Part shown: positions 22,146 to 30,576 of the stretch, piece by piece | How the letters are laid out: the number at the start of each line of letters is the position of its first letter | Numbering within the stretch: the first letter of the stretch is position 1 | Virus record (IMG/VR): IMGVR_UViG_3300010160_000141 | Coordinates: 1-33,393 of that record | Origin: a virus | Direction: 5' to 3' (one strand) | DNA length: 33,393 nt | Notes under the pieces: model-generated | Database searches by the model: none | What the model was told of the DNA's origin: nothing | What the model saw: the letters and a program-made list of their open reading frames with translations, nothing else | Translations under genes and position numbers: made by a program

Positions 22146-22578
22146 AATAACATCCGATCATGCGGTTGGTCACTGGACTGCCAAGCAGCTCGATGGTGGA
22201 TATTTTGAAGAACGCAGCCGTGCGATTGGGCTGGCAAAAGATGGTGACATCATTGCTGGCGTGATTTACGAGAACTGGAACGGGCAATCAATTTTTTGCC
22301 ACATTGCGATTGAGGGTCGGATCACTGCAAGCTACTTAGCTGCAATTTTTGATTACCCGTTCAATGTTTGCAATGTCAAAAAGATCATTGTCCCTGTAGA
22401 CGCAACAAATGCAAAAAGCATAACTCTGGTTGAGAAGATGGGCTTCACAGAGGAGGCAAGGGTTAAAGATGGCATGGCTGATGGGGACTTAATTTTGTTC
22501 ACATTGGCTAAAAAAGATTGCAAATATTTAGGGGAAAGATATGGGGAAAAAAGCACCAACGCCACCACCAGCGCCTGA
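22135..22578 (+). CDS. GNAT-family N-acetyltransferase
   Basis: 147 aa from GTG 22135 (GTG 22132 also possible), overlapping the nozzle gene by 11 bases, with GAGG upstream. Central strand-helix GDIIAGVIYENWNGQSIFCH, then IIVPVDATNAKSITLVEKMG and FTEEARVKDGMADGDLILFT, fit the GNAT fold with the N-A-K-S-I-T-L-V-E-K-M-G-F acetyl-CoA helix. It would transfer an acetyl group from acetyl-CoA to an amine; its target is unknown. Its location inside the tail block suggests modification of a host or virion protein. The final 12 codons overlap the next gene in another frame. Confidence 0.8.
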   Translation: MSFEITSDHAVGHWTAKQLDGGYFEERSRAIGLAKDGDIIAGVIYENWNGQSIFCHIAIEGRITASYLAAIFDYPFNVCNVKKIIVPVDATNAKSITLVEKMGFTEEARVKDGMADGDLILFTLAKKDCKYLGERYGEKSTNATTSA

Positions 22579-23434
22579 CTACGCTGGCGCAGCAGTCGCG
22601 CAAGGCGCATCTAATTTGGAATCGGCTCGCGCTACCGCAAAGCTGTCTAACCCCAATACCTACACTCCATACGGAACTCAACTTGTTTCCTATGATGGCG
22701 ATGTGCCAACTATTCGGCAAACTCTAACGCCACAAGCTCAACAGACCCTTGAGGCTGAGCAAAGAGTACAAACAGGCCTTGCAAACCTTGGCGAAAAAGG
22801 TACGCAAATGGCCTCCAATGTTTTGGACAAGCCATTTGCCTTTAACGGCCCAGCAGTACAGACAAGCCTAAACACAAGCAACATTGCCAGAATGCCGGTC
22901 AACGCTGGCACAACGGGACAAGAAGCAATCATGTCACGCCTTGAGCCATCACTGGCACGGGCTAGAACAACCACAGATACTAACCTAGTGAACCAAGGCT
23001 TGCGGCCAGGCACTGAGGCTTACGACAATGCCATCCGGTCACTCGGTGAGCAAGAGACTGACCAGCGCACTCAGGCGGTGCTGCAAGGCATTAATCTAGA
23101 CACGGCGGCAAACGCGCAAGGCTACAACCAAGCGCTGCAAGGCGGTCAGTTTGCCAACACAGCGCAGCAGCAGGCTTTGGCTCAAGCAATCCAAGGGCGG
23201 CAAATGCCTCTTAATGAGATTACTGCGCTTATGTCTGGATCGCAAATCCAGAACCCGCAATTTCAAGCGTATCAAGGGGCAAATGTGGCGGCAGCGCCTA
23301 CCTTTGCGGCAACACAGGCGCAAGGCGCATTTGATGCAAACGCATACAACCAGCAAGTAGCGGCTCAAAATGCCAACACTGCTGGTCTGTTTTCGTTAGG
23401 CAGCGCGGCCACAAGAATGATAAAACCATTTTAA
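22541..23434 (+). CDS. Internal virion / ejection protein 1
   Basis: 297 aa with GGGGAAAG upstream. N-terminal GKKAPTPPPAPDYAGAAVAQ and the long Gln/Ala/Asn-rich helical body (TQAVLQGINLDTAANAQGYN, FANTAQQQALAQAIQGRQMP) are typical of proteins packed in the head and ejected with DNA in aquatic podoviruses. No lytic transglycosylase motif. It is the first of three consecutive proteins of this type. Confidence 0.65.
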   Translation: MGKKAPTPPPAPDYAGAAVAQGASNLESARATAKLSNPNTYTPYGTQLVSYDGDVPTIRQTLTPQAQQTLEAEQRVQTGLANLGEKGTQMASNVLDKPFAFNGPAVQTSLNTSNIARMPVNAGTTGQEAIMSRLEPSLARARTTTDTNLVNQGLRPGTEAYDNAIRSLGEQETDQRTQAVLQGINLDTAANAQGYNQALQGGQFANTAQQQALAQAIQGRQMPLNEITALMSGSQIQNPQFQAYQGANVAAAPTFAATQAQGAFDANAYNQQVAAQNANTAGLFSLGSAATRMIKPF

Positions 23435-23440
23435 AAAATT

Positions 23441-25186
23441 ATGGCAACAGTAAATTTATCACCATACACGGCTGAATCTGAAGCAATTGCGCGGCGGCTA
23501 CGCATGGCTGAAGCGCTGGGGCAAAAAGCGGCTCAACCATTAGAGATGCCAACAATGCCAGGCGTAAAAATCAGCCCTTACGCTGGTTTGGCAAAAATGC
23601 TTGAGTCGTACACTGCTGGTCAAGATGAACGAGCAGCTAGAGAAGAATCCAAAGCGCTTGGTGAAAAATACCAAAAAGACATTTCTGCTGATTACTCTAC
23701 CCTGTTAAAAGGATTGACCCCAACAGCGGCCGTGCCTGAAGGCGCACCAACATACATGCCAAATGTGGATCAACGTGATGTTGCTGAAAACTCTCGCATG
23801 GTGATGCAGCCAGAGCTCAATGAGATGGGTGAAATCATTGCTGCCGGTCAGCCTGGCGCTGGTAACTTTGGGGTCACGCCTGGCACACCAGCAATTGCTG
23901 CAACTACTGGTGAATTGTCTGCTAAAGACTTTCAAGCAATGAGAACCCCAGAAGGGCAGCAGCAGTACATGGCTCAGCTTTTGGCGCAGATTGCTCCTAA
24001 AGAAGGCATGGTTTTGCCAGAAGGCTCTAGCTACATTACCAAGGCTGGCAAAGTGCTTATCCAAGGCACAGGCAAAGAAGATTTCTTTAATCCTAAAAAC
24101 GAATTTGACCCAATTTCAGGACAGACGCTAACTGTTGCGTACACCAATAAAGGCAATCGCAAAGTCATTGACACAAAAGGCGCATATACGCCAGATCAAT
24201 GGAATTCAATTCCTGTTGCAGAACGCGCAAAAATGGCGTTTGACCAGTACAAATTTGGCAATGTTAGCGCTACCGATCTTATGCAGGCGGCTCAGAAAAA
24301 TGTGCAGCTTGGACAAGAACTTGCAAAACTTGGCTTTGACATTGGCCCAAGCGCAGCGGGTGGCGGGGTGCGTTTACCGGTTAATGCGCCAATGCCGCCT
24401 ATTCCTGGCACACCACCAACAGCTAACGCACCAGCAATCCCCGCAGCTATGCCAGCGGCCTTGGCAGGCGCACAGCCGGTTGCGGCGCGGCCAATGCCTG
24501 CTATGCCGGTTGCGGCGCGTCCAGCGGCTGCTACGCCTACTGTGGCGGCTGCGCCCGTAGCTGTTGCGCCTGTAGTCCCTCCAGCAACGCCTAATGCACA
24601 AGTTGCTTTGTCGCCTAGAGCGCGGCAAGAACTAGAAAAAGCACGGCAGCTAGAAGAATTTAAAGGGATGAATGAAGGGCAAAGTAATGCCGCTTTGTTT
24701 GGCGGCGCTATGAATCAAGCACAAACTGTTATTAAACAGCTTGAAAACGAAGGCACAGTTAAAAACGCAATTCTTCCTAGTGTTTTGCAAAGTCTTGTTA
24801 AATTAGTTCCGTTTGGGCCAGGTGAGCAAGCGGCTAACATTATTGAGTCCATTGCAAGGACAGACCCAACATCATTGTTTGGGCCTGACCAAAATCAACA
24901 AAAATTAGGACAAGCGCAAATTGCTTTTGCTACTGCTTGGCTGCGTAAGACTTCTGGCGCTGCGTTTGGTGGTAACGAGATTTCAAACACAATCAAAGAA
25001 TATTTTCCATTGATTGGTGAAGGTGCAGATGTAATTAAGCAAAAAGCAGAAGCTAGAGATAGAGCTATTGAAGGTCTAAAATTGTCTACGGGCGCACAAG
25101 GTAAGGCTTACATTGAAAAATATGGCGGCACACCTACTGGCGGCGCGTCAAGTCCAAATGATCCATTCGGCTTGAGGAAAAAATAA
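23441..25186 (+). CDS. Internal virion / ejection protein 2
   Basis: 581 aa. Helical N-terminus (TAESEAIARRLRMAEALGQK). Residues about 320-385 are a low-complexity Ala/Pro linker that includes a duplicated PVAARP unit. The C-terminal domain (about 390-565; RQELEKARQLEEFKGMNEGQ, ATAWLRKTSGAAFGGNEISN) looks folded. AFGGNEI with YFPLIGE resembles the C-terminal part of other phage ejection proteins. TAATG overlap with the next gene. No catalytic motif recognised. Confidence 0.65.
   Translation: MATVNLSPYTAESEAIARRLRMAEALGQKAAQPLEMPTMPGVKISPYAGLAKMLESYTAGQDERAAREESKALGEKYQKDISADYSTLLKGLTPTAAVPEGAPTYMPNVDQRDVAENSRMVMQPELNEMGEIIAAGQPGAGNFGVTPGTPAIAATTGELSAKDFQAMRTPEGQQQYMAQLLAQIAPKEGMVLPEGSSYITKAGKVLIQGTGKEDFFNPKNEFDPISGQTLTVAYTNKGNRKVIDTKGAYTPDQWNSIPVAERAKMAFDQYKFGNVSATDLMQAAQKNVQLGQELAKLGFDIGPSAAGGGVRLPVNAPMPPIPGTPPTANAPAIPAAMPAALAGAQPVAARPMPAMPVAARPAAATPTVAAAPVAVAPVVPPATPNAQVALSPRARQELEKARQLEEFKGMNEGQSNAALFGGAMNQAQTVIKQLENEGTVKNAILPSVLQSLVKLVPFGPGEQAANIIESIARTDPTSLFGPDQNQQKLGQAQIAFATAWLRKTSGAAFGGNEISNTIKEYFPLIGEGADVIKQKAEARDRAIEGLKLSTGAQGKAYIEKYGGTPTGGASSPNDPFGLRKK
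24475..24519 (+). repeat. Two 15-bp direct repeats in the Ala/Pro linker
   Basis: GCCGGTTGCGGCGCG occurs at 24475-24489 and 24505-24519, a 30-base period. It encodes PVAARP twice (PVAARPMPAMPVAARP). Likely produced by slippage or unequal recombination in a low-complexity linker. Confidence 0.8.
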
Positions 25187-27015
25187 TGGCAACGCTTGTT
25201 GAGTTTCGCGCCAAAAACCCAGAGTACAACGACATGCCAGATGTGGCATTAGCGGATGCAATGCACTCCAAGTTTTACTCTGACATTCCTAAGCCACAGT
25301 TTTACAAGCAACTTGGATTAGGCGCAGAGACACAAATCCCTGGCGGCGAAACGTCTGTCACATTGCCGCCCAAGCCTGCGACAATGCGTGATCGCATCAT
25401 GGGCGTAGTTGAAACGCCTGCAATTATTGCTGGCAATGTTGGGCGCATGATTGCAGCGCCGATTGCAAAATACGGCACAGAAGCTGTTGTGGGCTGGAAC
25501 ACGCCTGAAGGTATGAAGCAAGGGCAAGAGGCTGGACAAACAACGTCTAATCAGTTTTATCAGCCAAGAACAGAAACAGGCACTAACATTGTTGACTCAA
25601 TGGCAAAAGCATTAGGGGCAATTCCTCCTACGCCATTGACAAGTGCAGGGGTGGCGCTATCAACGCTTGCTGGCCCAGCGCTTACGCAAACGGCAAGAAT
25701 GATCCAGCCTGCAATGCAGACTGCAACGCAAACACCAGCGATGCAAAAAATGGCTGCATTGCTTAAGCCACCAGAAAAACAAATGGTGGGCATGGGCGCG
25801 GCTAGTACGGATGAAGTTTTGCTACGCCAGCAACGAGCGCAGGCACAGGGCATTCCGCTAACCAAGGGTGAGCAATTGCAAGATTTTGGACTCATGAAGC
25901 GTGAGTCTGATTTGCCCAAAGAAAACCCAGAGCTAGCCAAAGGCTTGATTGAATTTAAAGCTGGTCAAAAGCAAGCAATCGTTAAGCGTTTTGAGCAACT
26001 GGCTGATGAAACCGGCGCAGTCTACGCTGACCCAACTGCTTTCAGAAAAGTTGGCTCTTTGGTGGACACAGAACTTGTCAAGCAATTTGATGCTAAAAAA
26101 CTAAGGGTAGACAATGCTTATCAAGCGGCTAGAAATGCTGGCGAAACAAAAGAAGTGGTCAGCACTGCACCACTAGAACAGTGGCTTGCCGCTAATGCGC
26201 CAGAAGCCATATCCGTTCCTGAAATTAATTCAATTGCGGCAAAACTTGAAGCGCTAAAAACGGCAAGAAACGGCCAAGTCACCATTGACGATGTTGAAAA
26301 CCTTTACAAAGCGGCTGGTCAACTTGGCAAAAAAGGCGATCCATCGGGTGTGTTTATGGGTCAAGTTAAAGGCGTTATTAATGACATGACTGAAGGTGTT
26401 GGCGGCGACTTGTATCGTGCCGCAAGGGTGCAACGCAAAGAGCTTGGCAACCAGTTTGAAAACACCTATCGAGTGGCAAAATTGCTAGGCACAAGAGGCG
26501 GTTATGGTGATCGTGCCGTGGCACTGGACGATGTGTTTTCACATGTTGTTTTAGATGGCAGCTTAGAAGAAATGCGAACTGTTACTCAATTGCTTAAAAA
26601 AGGTGGCCCACAAGGACAACAGGCTTACGCTGAATTGCAGGGTCAAACGATCCAATACCTTAAAGATCAGCTCACAAAAAATGCAAGCGGTGAGCTGTCC
26701 TTTGCTAAGATCAAAAACGCAATTGACACGCTTGATCGGGAAGAAAAATTAGGGTACATGTTTGGCAAGTCAGGGCGTAACACCTTGATTGATGTGCGTG
26801 ATGCAATACAGGATGCGTTAGTGAAACCGCCAGGCACTGTCAATTATTCCAATACAGGCAGTGTTGTAATTAGAGGTTTAGACAAGCTGGCAGAAATGCG
26901 AGTGCCTTTGGCTAAAGCAGCATCTGACATTGCCAAATCGCGGGAAATAACCAAGCAAGTGGAAGAATCCACAAAATACAACGCTTTAGTGGACGCTTTG
27001 AAAGGTACAAAATGA
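25186..27015 (+). CDS. Internal virion / ejection protein 3
   Basis: 609 aa, TAATG-coupled. It begins MATLVEFRAKNPEYNDMPDV, an N-terminal motif seen on phage internal or ejection proteins. A hydrophobic Ala/Gly-rich part follows (about 65-100 and 130-175; SAGVALSTLAGPALTQTARM), which could cross or perturb a membrane. The C-terminal two-thirds is helical (ADAMHSKF-type and LEQWLAANAPEAISVPEI segments). No transglycosylase or protease motif visible. Expected to enter the cell with the DNA. Confidence 0.65.
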   Translation: MATLVEFRAKNPEYNDMPDVALADAMHSKFYSDIPKPQFYKQLGLGAETQIPGGETSVTLPPKPATMRDRIMGVVETPAIIAGNVGRMIAAPIAKYGTEAVVGWNTPEGMKQGQEAGQTTSNQFYQPRTETGTNIVDSMAKALGAIPPTPLTSAGVALSTLAGPALTQTARMIQPAMQTATQTPAMQKMAALLKPPEKQMVGMGAASTDEVLLRQQRAQAQGIPLTKGEQLQDFGLMKRESDLPKENPELAKGLIEFKAGQKQAIVKRFEQLADETGAVYADPTAFRKVGSLVDTELVKQFDAKKLRVDNAYQAARNAGETKEVVSTAPLEQWLAANAPEAISVPEINSIAAKLEALKTARNGQVTIDDVENLYKAAGQLGKKGDPSGVFMGQVKGVINDMTEGVGGDLYRAARVQRKELGNQFENTYRVAKLLGTRGGYGDRAVALDDVFSHVVLDGSLEEMRTVTQLLKKGGPQGQQAYAELQGQTIQYLKDQLTKNASGELSFAKIKNAIDTLDREEKLGYMFGKSGRNTLIDVRDAIQDALVKPPGTVNYSNTGSVVIRGLDKLAEMRVPLAKAASDIAKSREITKQVEESTKYNALVDALKGTK

Positions 27016-28274
27016 GTTACAACGGCTCTGGCACATTCCAAATAAACAGCACCGGCCAGCCGGTTGTTTCGGGCACAGTCATTTCTAGCACGGCCTTTAA
27101 TGCGCTGACTGCTGACTTGGCAACTGGTCTAAGCACTGCCATCACAAAGGACGGGCAGACTGCTACCACGGCACGGATTCCGTTTGCGGCGGGAATTAAC
27201 TCAACGCTAGTGACAGACTCCTCTAGCACGACCACAGGCTCGATCATTACTGCTGGCGGGGCTGGTATCGCCAAGGCGCTGTTTGTTGGCACTACGGCTA
27301 ATGTGGCGGGTGCTGTGACCCTTCAAAGCACCCTTGCTGTGGGTGGTGTGGCGACTTATAGCGCACAGCCGATCTTCTCCAGCTTGACGGCATCTAGCGC
27401 AGTGGCGACTGATGCGTCCAAGGGTCTGGTTAGCGTGACTAACACCGGCACGGGTAACAACGTGCTTGCTACATCACCAACGCTAGTTACGCCTGTTTTG
27501 GGTGCAGCATCTGCTACTTCAGTGACTGTCGCCGCTGGCGCAGTAGGCACACCTTCCATCACCACCACAGGCGACACCAACACCGGCATCTTCTTCCCTG
27601 CCGCTGACACCATTGCTTTTTCTGAAGGTGGTGCGGAGGCTATGCGAATTGATAGCTCTGGTCAATTGGGCATTGGTGTTACACCTGCTTTTAAATTAGA
27701 TATTAGTGGTAGCGGTACAACTGCAAAAGTCAATACGCTAGATACGCATGATGGTGGTGCATCTCTTAGCACATGGATGAAAGTGGGTAGACGGGCTGGT
27801 ACTGGTACAAATGCTTATATAAATACATTGCATAGTGGCTCTGATGCTGTTAGCGCATTAACATTTGCATTTGGGACAACGGGTACTGGAACGGAAGTCG
27901 CCCGTATCGACTCCAGCGGCAATGTACTTGTCACCAATGCCGCCGGTCTTGGTTACGGAACAGGTGCTGGTGGCACTGTTACCCAAGCAACAAACAAGGG
28001 GACAGCGGTCACCCTAAACAAGCCTACGGGTCAAGTGACAACAAACAACGCCGCGCTGGGTGCTGGTGCTACTGTTTCTTTCAGCATAAATAATTCCATA
28101 ATTACAGCCACGGACAATATTATGGTGGTTGTCACTGGTGGTAGCAGCTACACAGTTCAACCCGCATTTGTAAGCGGCGGGGTTGCAAATATCAGACTTA
28201 CAAACATAACTGGCGGCTCACTTTCAGAAGCTGTCGTAATCAACTTTGCCGTCATCAAAGGCGCAACATCTTAA
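27012..28274 (+). CDS. Tail fibre protein
   Basis: 420 aa, ATGA-coupled. It is Thr/Ser/Gly/Ala-rich with beta-repeat units (GSIITAGGAGIAKALFVGTT, NTGIFFPAADTIAFSEGG) and two copies of an RIDSSG unit (EAMRIDSSGQLGIG; EVARIDSSGNVLV). The C-terminal domain (about 315-420; GYGTGAGGTVTQATNKGTAV, LTNITGGSLSEAVVINFAV) is a common fibre tip. The segment 27650-27890 between the RIDSSG copies is more AT-rich with different codon use. Determines adsorption to a surface receptor that cannot be named. Confidence 0.8.
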   Translation: MSYNGSGTFQINSTGQPVVSGTVISSTAFNALTADLATGLSTAITKDGQTATTARIPFAAGINSTLVTDSSSTTTGSIITAGGAGIAKALFVGTTANVAGAVTLQSTLAVGGVATYSAQPIFSSLTASSAVATDASKGLVSVTNTGTGNNVLATSPTLVTPVLGAASATSVTVAAGAVGTPSITTTGDTNTGIFFPAADTIAFSEGGAEAMRIDSSGQLGIGVTPAFKLDISGSGTTAKVNTLDTHDGGASLSTWMKVGRRAGTGTNAYINTLHSGSDAVSALTFAFGTTGTGTEVARIDSSGNVLVTNAAGLGYGTGAGGTVTQATNKGTAVTLNKPTGQVTTNNAALGAGATVSFSINNSIITATDNIMVVVTGGSSYTVQPAFVSGGVANIRLTNITGGSLSEAVVINFAVIKGATS

Positions 28275-28287
28275 TCAGGAGCAAACC

Positions 28288-28491
28288 ATGTCTTATCTTG
28301 CCGCAGTCTGCCACGACATTAAATCAAACACTCTAGAAGCCACATGGATTGAAGAAATCCTTGGCAGCGATGGTTTGCCAGTAGAACTTAAGCGGGTCAA
28401 GTGCCGCAATTACAGCGTTGAGCAAAAGGCCGAGTTCCTTGCTGACTGCGGTGATGCGGGTCAAAAATATGTAACTATGGCTGCATGGTAA
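28288..28491 (+). CDS. Small protein after the tail fibre, function unknown
   Basis: 67 aa from ATG 28288, with AGGAG upstream. It begins MSYLAAVCHDIKSNTLEATW and continues with KRVKCRNYSVEQKAEFLADC. Small proteins of this type often follow the fibre gene in aquatic phages; a fibre chaperone is possible but unsupported. Four Cys, no transmembrane segment. Confidence 0.6.
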   Translation: MSYLAAVCHDIKSNTLEATWIEEILGSDGLPVELKRVKCRNYSVEQKAEFLADCGDAGQKYVTMAAW

Positions 28492-28515
28492 TTTGCATAA
28501 AAAGAACACAATGCC

Positions 28516-28716
28516 ATGAACCAGATTGACGCAACAGATGCTCGGCTTGCAACGCATGAGGAAGTCTGTGCGCTGCGCTACGAGGCGATCCAGAAATCGT
28601 TTGAGTTGGGCAGCAAACGCATGAGCCGCATCGAATACATCCTATATGCGCTGATTGCTGTCACGCTGCTTGGCCCAGGCTTTGCTGCTGAACTGTTGAA
28701 AAAAATCCTGATGTAG
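28516..28716 (+). CDS. Small membrane protein, possibly holin-related
   Basis: 66 aa. A charged helical N-terminus (EEVCALRYEAIQKSFELG) precedes a single membrane helix at about 39-58 (IEYILYALIAVTLLGPGFAA) and a short basic tail. The layout resembles XhlA-like lysis accessory proteins. A weak SD (AAAGAAC) precedes it. The neighbouring genes include more membrane proteins and the holin at 29910. Confidence 0.6.
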   Translation: MNQIDATDARLATHEEVCALRYEAIQKSFELGSKRMSRIEYILYALIAVTLLGPGFAAELLKKILM

Positions 28717-28718
28717 TC

Positions 28719-28838
28719 ATGGAAGCGCTGCCGCCACCACCGCCAGCGGCGCAATCGCCCCGTTTTGAGTGCATCAAGTGGACATGGACATCTGACCGGC
28801 TGCTAGTCTGGTGCTTGAAGTGGCGGGAGAAAAAATGA
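28719..28838 (+). CDS. 39-residue proline-rich peptide
   Basis: Short frame from ATG 28719, ATGA-coupled to the next gene. It begins MEALPPPPPAAQSPRFECIK, then WTWTSDRLLVWCLKWREKK. The Pro run, four Trp and two Cys recur in a small family near phage lysis genes as far as I recall. No signal peptide or lipobox, so not an obvious Rz1. Confidence 0.5.
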   Translation: MEALPPPPPAAQSPRFECIKWTWTSDRLLVWCLKWREKK

Positions 28839-29305
28839 TCGACCCCATAAGCGCCCTTGCAGGCATACAGGCAGCAGTCGCGCTGATCAAAAAAGTCAGC
28901 AAGACTGTTGACGATGTATCGTCTCTTGGCCCTGTCCTCGGCAAGTATTTTGACGCAAAATCCACGGCTACCAAGGCCGCTGTTCAGGCCAAGAAGTCCA
29001 AGTCCAGCATGGGCACTGCTATCCAAATCGAGATGGCGCTGGATCAGGCAAAGCGCTTTGAAGACGAGTTGCAACTCCTGTTTATGCAGTCCGGTAAGGT
29101 AGATGTCTGGAACAAAATCAAGTCCAGAGCCGCAGCGTTAGATGTTGAGTCTGCTCATGATGCACGCAGAGAAAAAGAAGCTGCGGCCAAGCGCAAACAA
29201 GAGATGGACGAGGTTGTTGAGTTGGCCTTGCTGGCGGTTGTCTTCTTCAGCTTGGTCGGGGTGATCTTGTATTTCACCATTGGAATCCTTGGTCAGCAAA
29301 GATGA
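28835..29305 (+). CDS. C-terminally anchored membrane protein of the lysis/late region
   Basis: 156 aa from ATG 28835. The N-terminus is mildly hydrophobic (DPISALAGIQAAVALIKKVS), then helical and basic (KAAVQAKKSKSSMG, and ARREKEAAAKRKQEMDE). A single membrane helix lies at about 128-152 (LALLAVVFFSLVGVILYFTI). The layout would put the bulk in the cytoplasm. ATGA-coupled on both sides. It may be a spanin- or antiholin-like partner, or a virion-associated protein; not assignable. Confidence 0.65.
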   Translation: MIDPISALAGIQAAVALIKKVSKTVDDVSSLGPVLGKYFDAKSTATKAAVQAKKSKSSMGTAIQIEMALDQAKRFEDELQLLFMQSGKVDVWNKIKSRAAALDVESAHDARREKEAAAKRKQEMDEVVELALLAVVFFSLVGVILYFTIGILGQQR

Positions 29306-29910
29306 GCGACGAGCGTTTAAACCTAGTTGACAAGGTGCTGGCCTATGTGTCCAGCCCGTTCCGTTTGTTTGCAATGGTGCTGATGGCTGTCCTCACGTTT
29401 GCAGGCTACTTCGTATATACAAACCAAGAGCTGTTGATAGGGGCGTACAAGGAGTCCAGAAAGATTCCATCAATTGCCGAAGACCGCGTTGAAGATGCAG
29501 CCGCCCACTTGTTTAAACAGTCCGGCGCTCTGATTGTGGCGGTGTTTAAAGTGAACTCAATGTTTGGTACGCGCATCCTGTATAGAGCCTATGGCAAAAA
29601 CGGCAGGGACAAAACAAACGATGGGCTTGACGTAGGGCTGTTTACCCAGAACGCTGCTAACAACAGTGATGTAGTGAAGCTGATGGCAAACGAGATTCCA
29701 TGCGGAGAATACAAGTCAGCACAAAGTGAAATGGGGCTTTGGTATATTGCAAGGGGGGTGGCCTTTACATGCCGCATTTCAGTGCCGCCTGAGCCTGGCC
29801 GGTTTGTAGGACAGATCACAGTCGGATGGGCGGCAGAGCCAGCAGACATGGACAGCACCCGTGCCATGCTACAGATTGCAGCAACAATGCTTTCAAGGAG
29901 TAAACAGTAA
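29302..29910 (+). CDS. N-terminally anchored membrane protein, large extracytoplasmic domain
   Basis: 202 aa. A membrane helix at about 18-40 (SPFRLFAMVLMAVLTFAGYF) follows a short charged tail. The remaining 160 residues would be periplasmic, with two Cys (IPCGEYK; FTCRISV) that could form a disulfide and a GRFVGQITVGW strand. I recall similar proteins in aquatic phages placed with the holin. Possible role in lysis timing or superinfection exclusion; inference only. Confidence 0.65.
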   Translation: MSDERLNLVDKVLAYVSSPFRLFAMVLMAVLTFAGYFVYTNQELLIGAYKESRKIPSIAEDRVEDAAAHLFKQSGALIVAVFKVNSMFGTRILYRAYGKNGRDKTNDGLDVGLFTQNAANNSDVVKLMANEIPCGEYKSAQSEMGLWYIARGVAFTCRISVPPEPGRFVGQITVGWAAEPADMDSTRAMLQIAATMLSRSKQ

Positions 29911-30407
29911 TGGATTGGCTTAAACAAATTGCGCCCACAATTGCCACGGCAATGGGTGGCCCACTAGCAGGCATGGCTGTGTCTGCCATCTCTAAGGCCA
30001 TCGGCGTAGACCCTGACAAGGTGGGCGACCTGATCTCCAACAACAAGCTGTCAGCAGAGCAAATTGCTCAAGTCAAGATTGCAGAGATTGAGCTGCAAAA
30101 GCAAGCGCAAGAGCTTGGCCTAAACTTTGAAAAGCTGTCTGTAGAAGATCGCAAGTCTGCGCGTGACATGCAAGCAGCGACAAGATCAATTGTGCCGCCT
30201 GCGCTGGCTGCAATCGTCAGTCTTGGCTTTTTTGGTATCCTTAGCATGATGCTGTTTGGCAAGGTCGATAGCGGCAACCCAGCGATTTTGATGATGCTGG
30301 GGTCACTTGGCACTGCTTGGACGGGCATCATTGCTTACTATTTCGGCTCATCTGCTGGCTCACAAGCTAAGACAGATTTGCTTTCTAAAGCCCCTGCAAT
30401 TAAATGA
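29910..30407 (+). CDS. Holin (3TM-type)
   Basis: 165 aa. Amphipathic N-terminal segment (ATAMGGPLAGMAVSAIS), a charged helical linker (about 45-90), and two strong membrane helices at about 95-117 (VPPALAAIVSLGFFGILSMM) and 124-147 (AILMMLGSLGTAWTGIIAYY). The tail FGSSAGSQAKTDLLSK is a signature of this holin family. It makes lesions in the inner membrane that release or activate the endolysin encoded at 30857. TAATG-style coupling with its neighbour. Confidence 0.8.
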   Translation: MDWLKQIAPTIATAMGGPLAGMAVSAISKAIGVDPDKVGDLISNNKLSAEQIAQVKIAEIELQKQAQELGLNFEKLSVEDRKSARDMQAATRSIVPPALAAIVSLGFFGILSMMLFGKVDSGNPAILMMLGSLGTAWTGIIAYYFGSSAGSQAKTDLLSKAPAIK

Positions 30408-30417
30408 AGGAGATGAT

Positions 30418-30576
30418 ATGAAACTAGAAGGACTGTACGCAAACATTCACGCGAAACGTGAGCGCATCAAAGCTGGCTCTGGCGAAACAATGAGGAAGCC
30501 TGGCACAGAGGGCGCACCTACTGCCAAAGCATTTAAAGAGTCTGCTAAGACTGCAAAGCCAGAGAAGAAGAAATGA
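30418..30576 (+). CDS. Small conserved basic phage protein
   Basis: 52 aa from ATG 30418, behind AAGGAGAT. LYANIHAKRERIKAGSGETM and GAPTAKAFKESAKTAK are near-invariant features of a very widespread small phage protein. Unstructured and basic, so likely nucleic acid- or virion-associated. Function unknown. ATGA-coupled to the DUF6321-like gene, with which it commonly travels. Confidence 0.7.
   Translation: MKLEGLYANIHAKRERIKAGSGETMRKPGTEGAPTAKAFKESAKTAKPEKKK

Noticed and set aside
23705-24064. 119-codon antisense frame in the ejection-protein gene
   Set aside because: No motif or SD, and conserved sense coding explains the open frame.
24135-24628. Long overlapping frames on both strands over the Ala/Pro linker
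   Set aside because: GC-rich low-complexity DNA suppresses stops in all frames; products are Arg/Leu- or Arg/Ser-rich and not protein-like.
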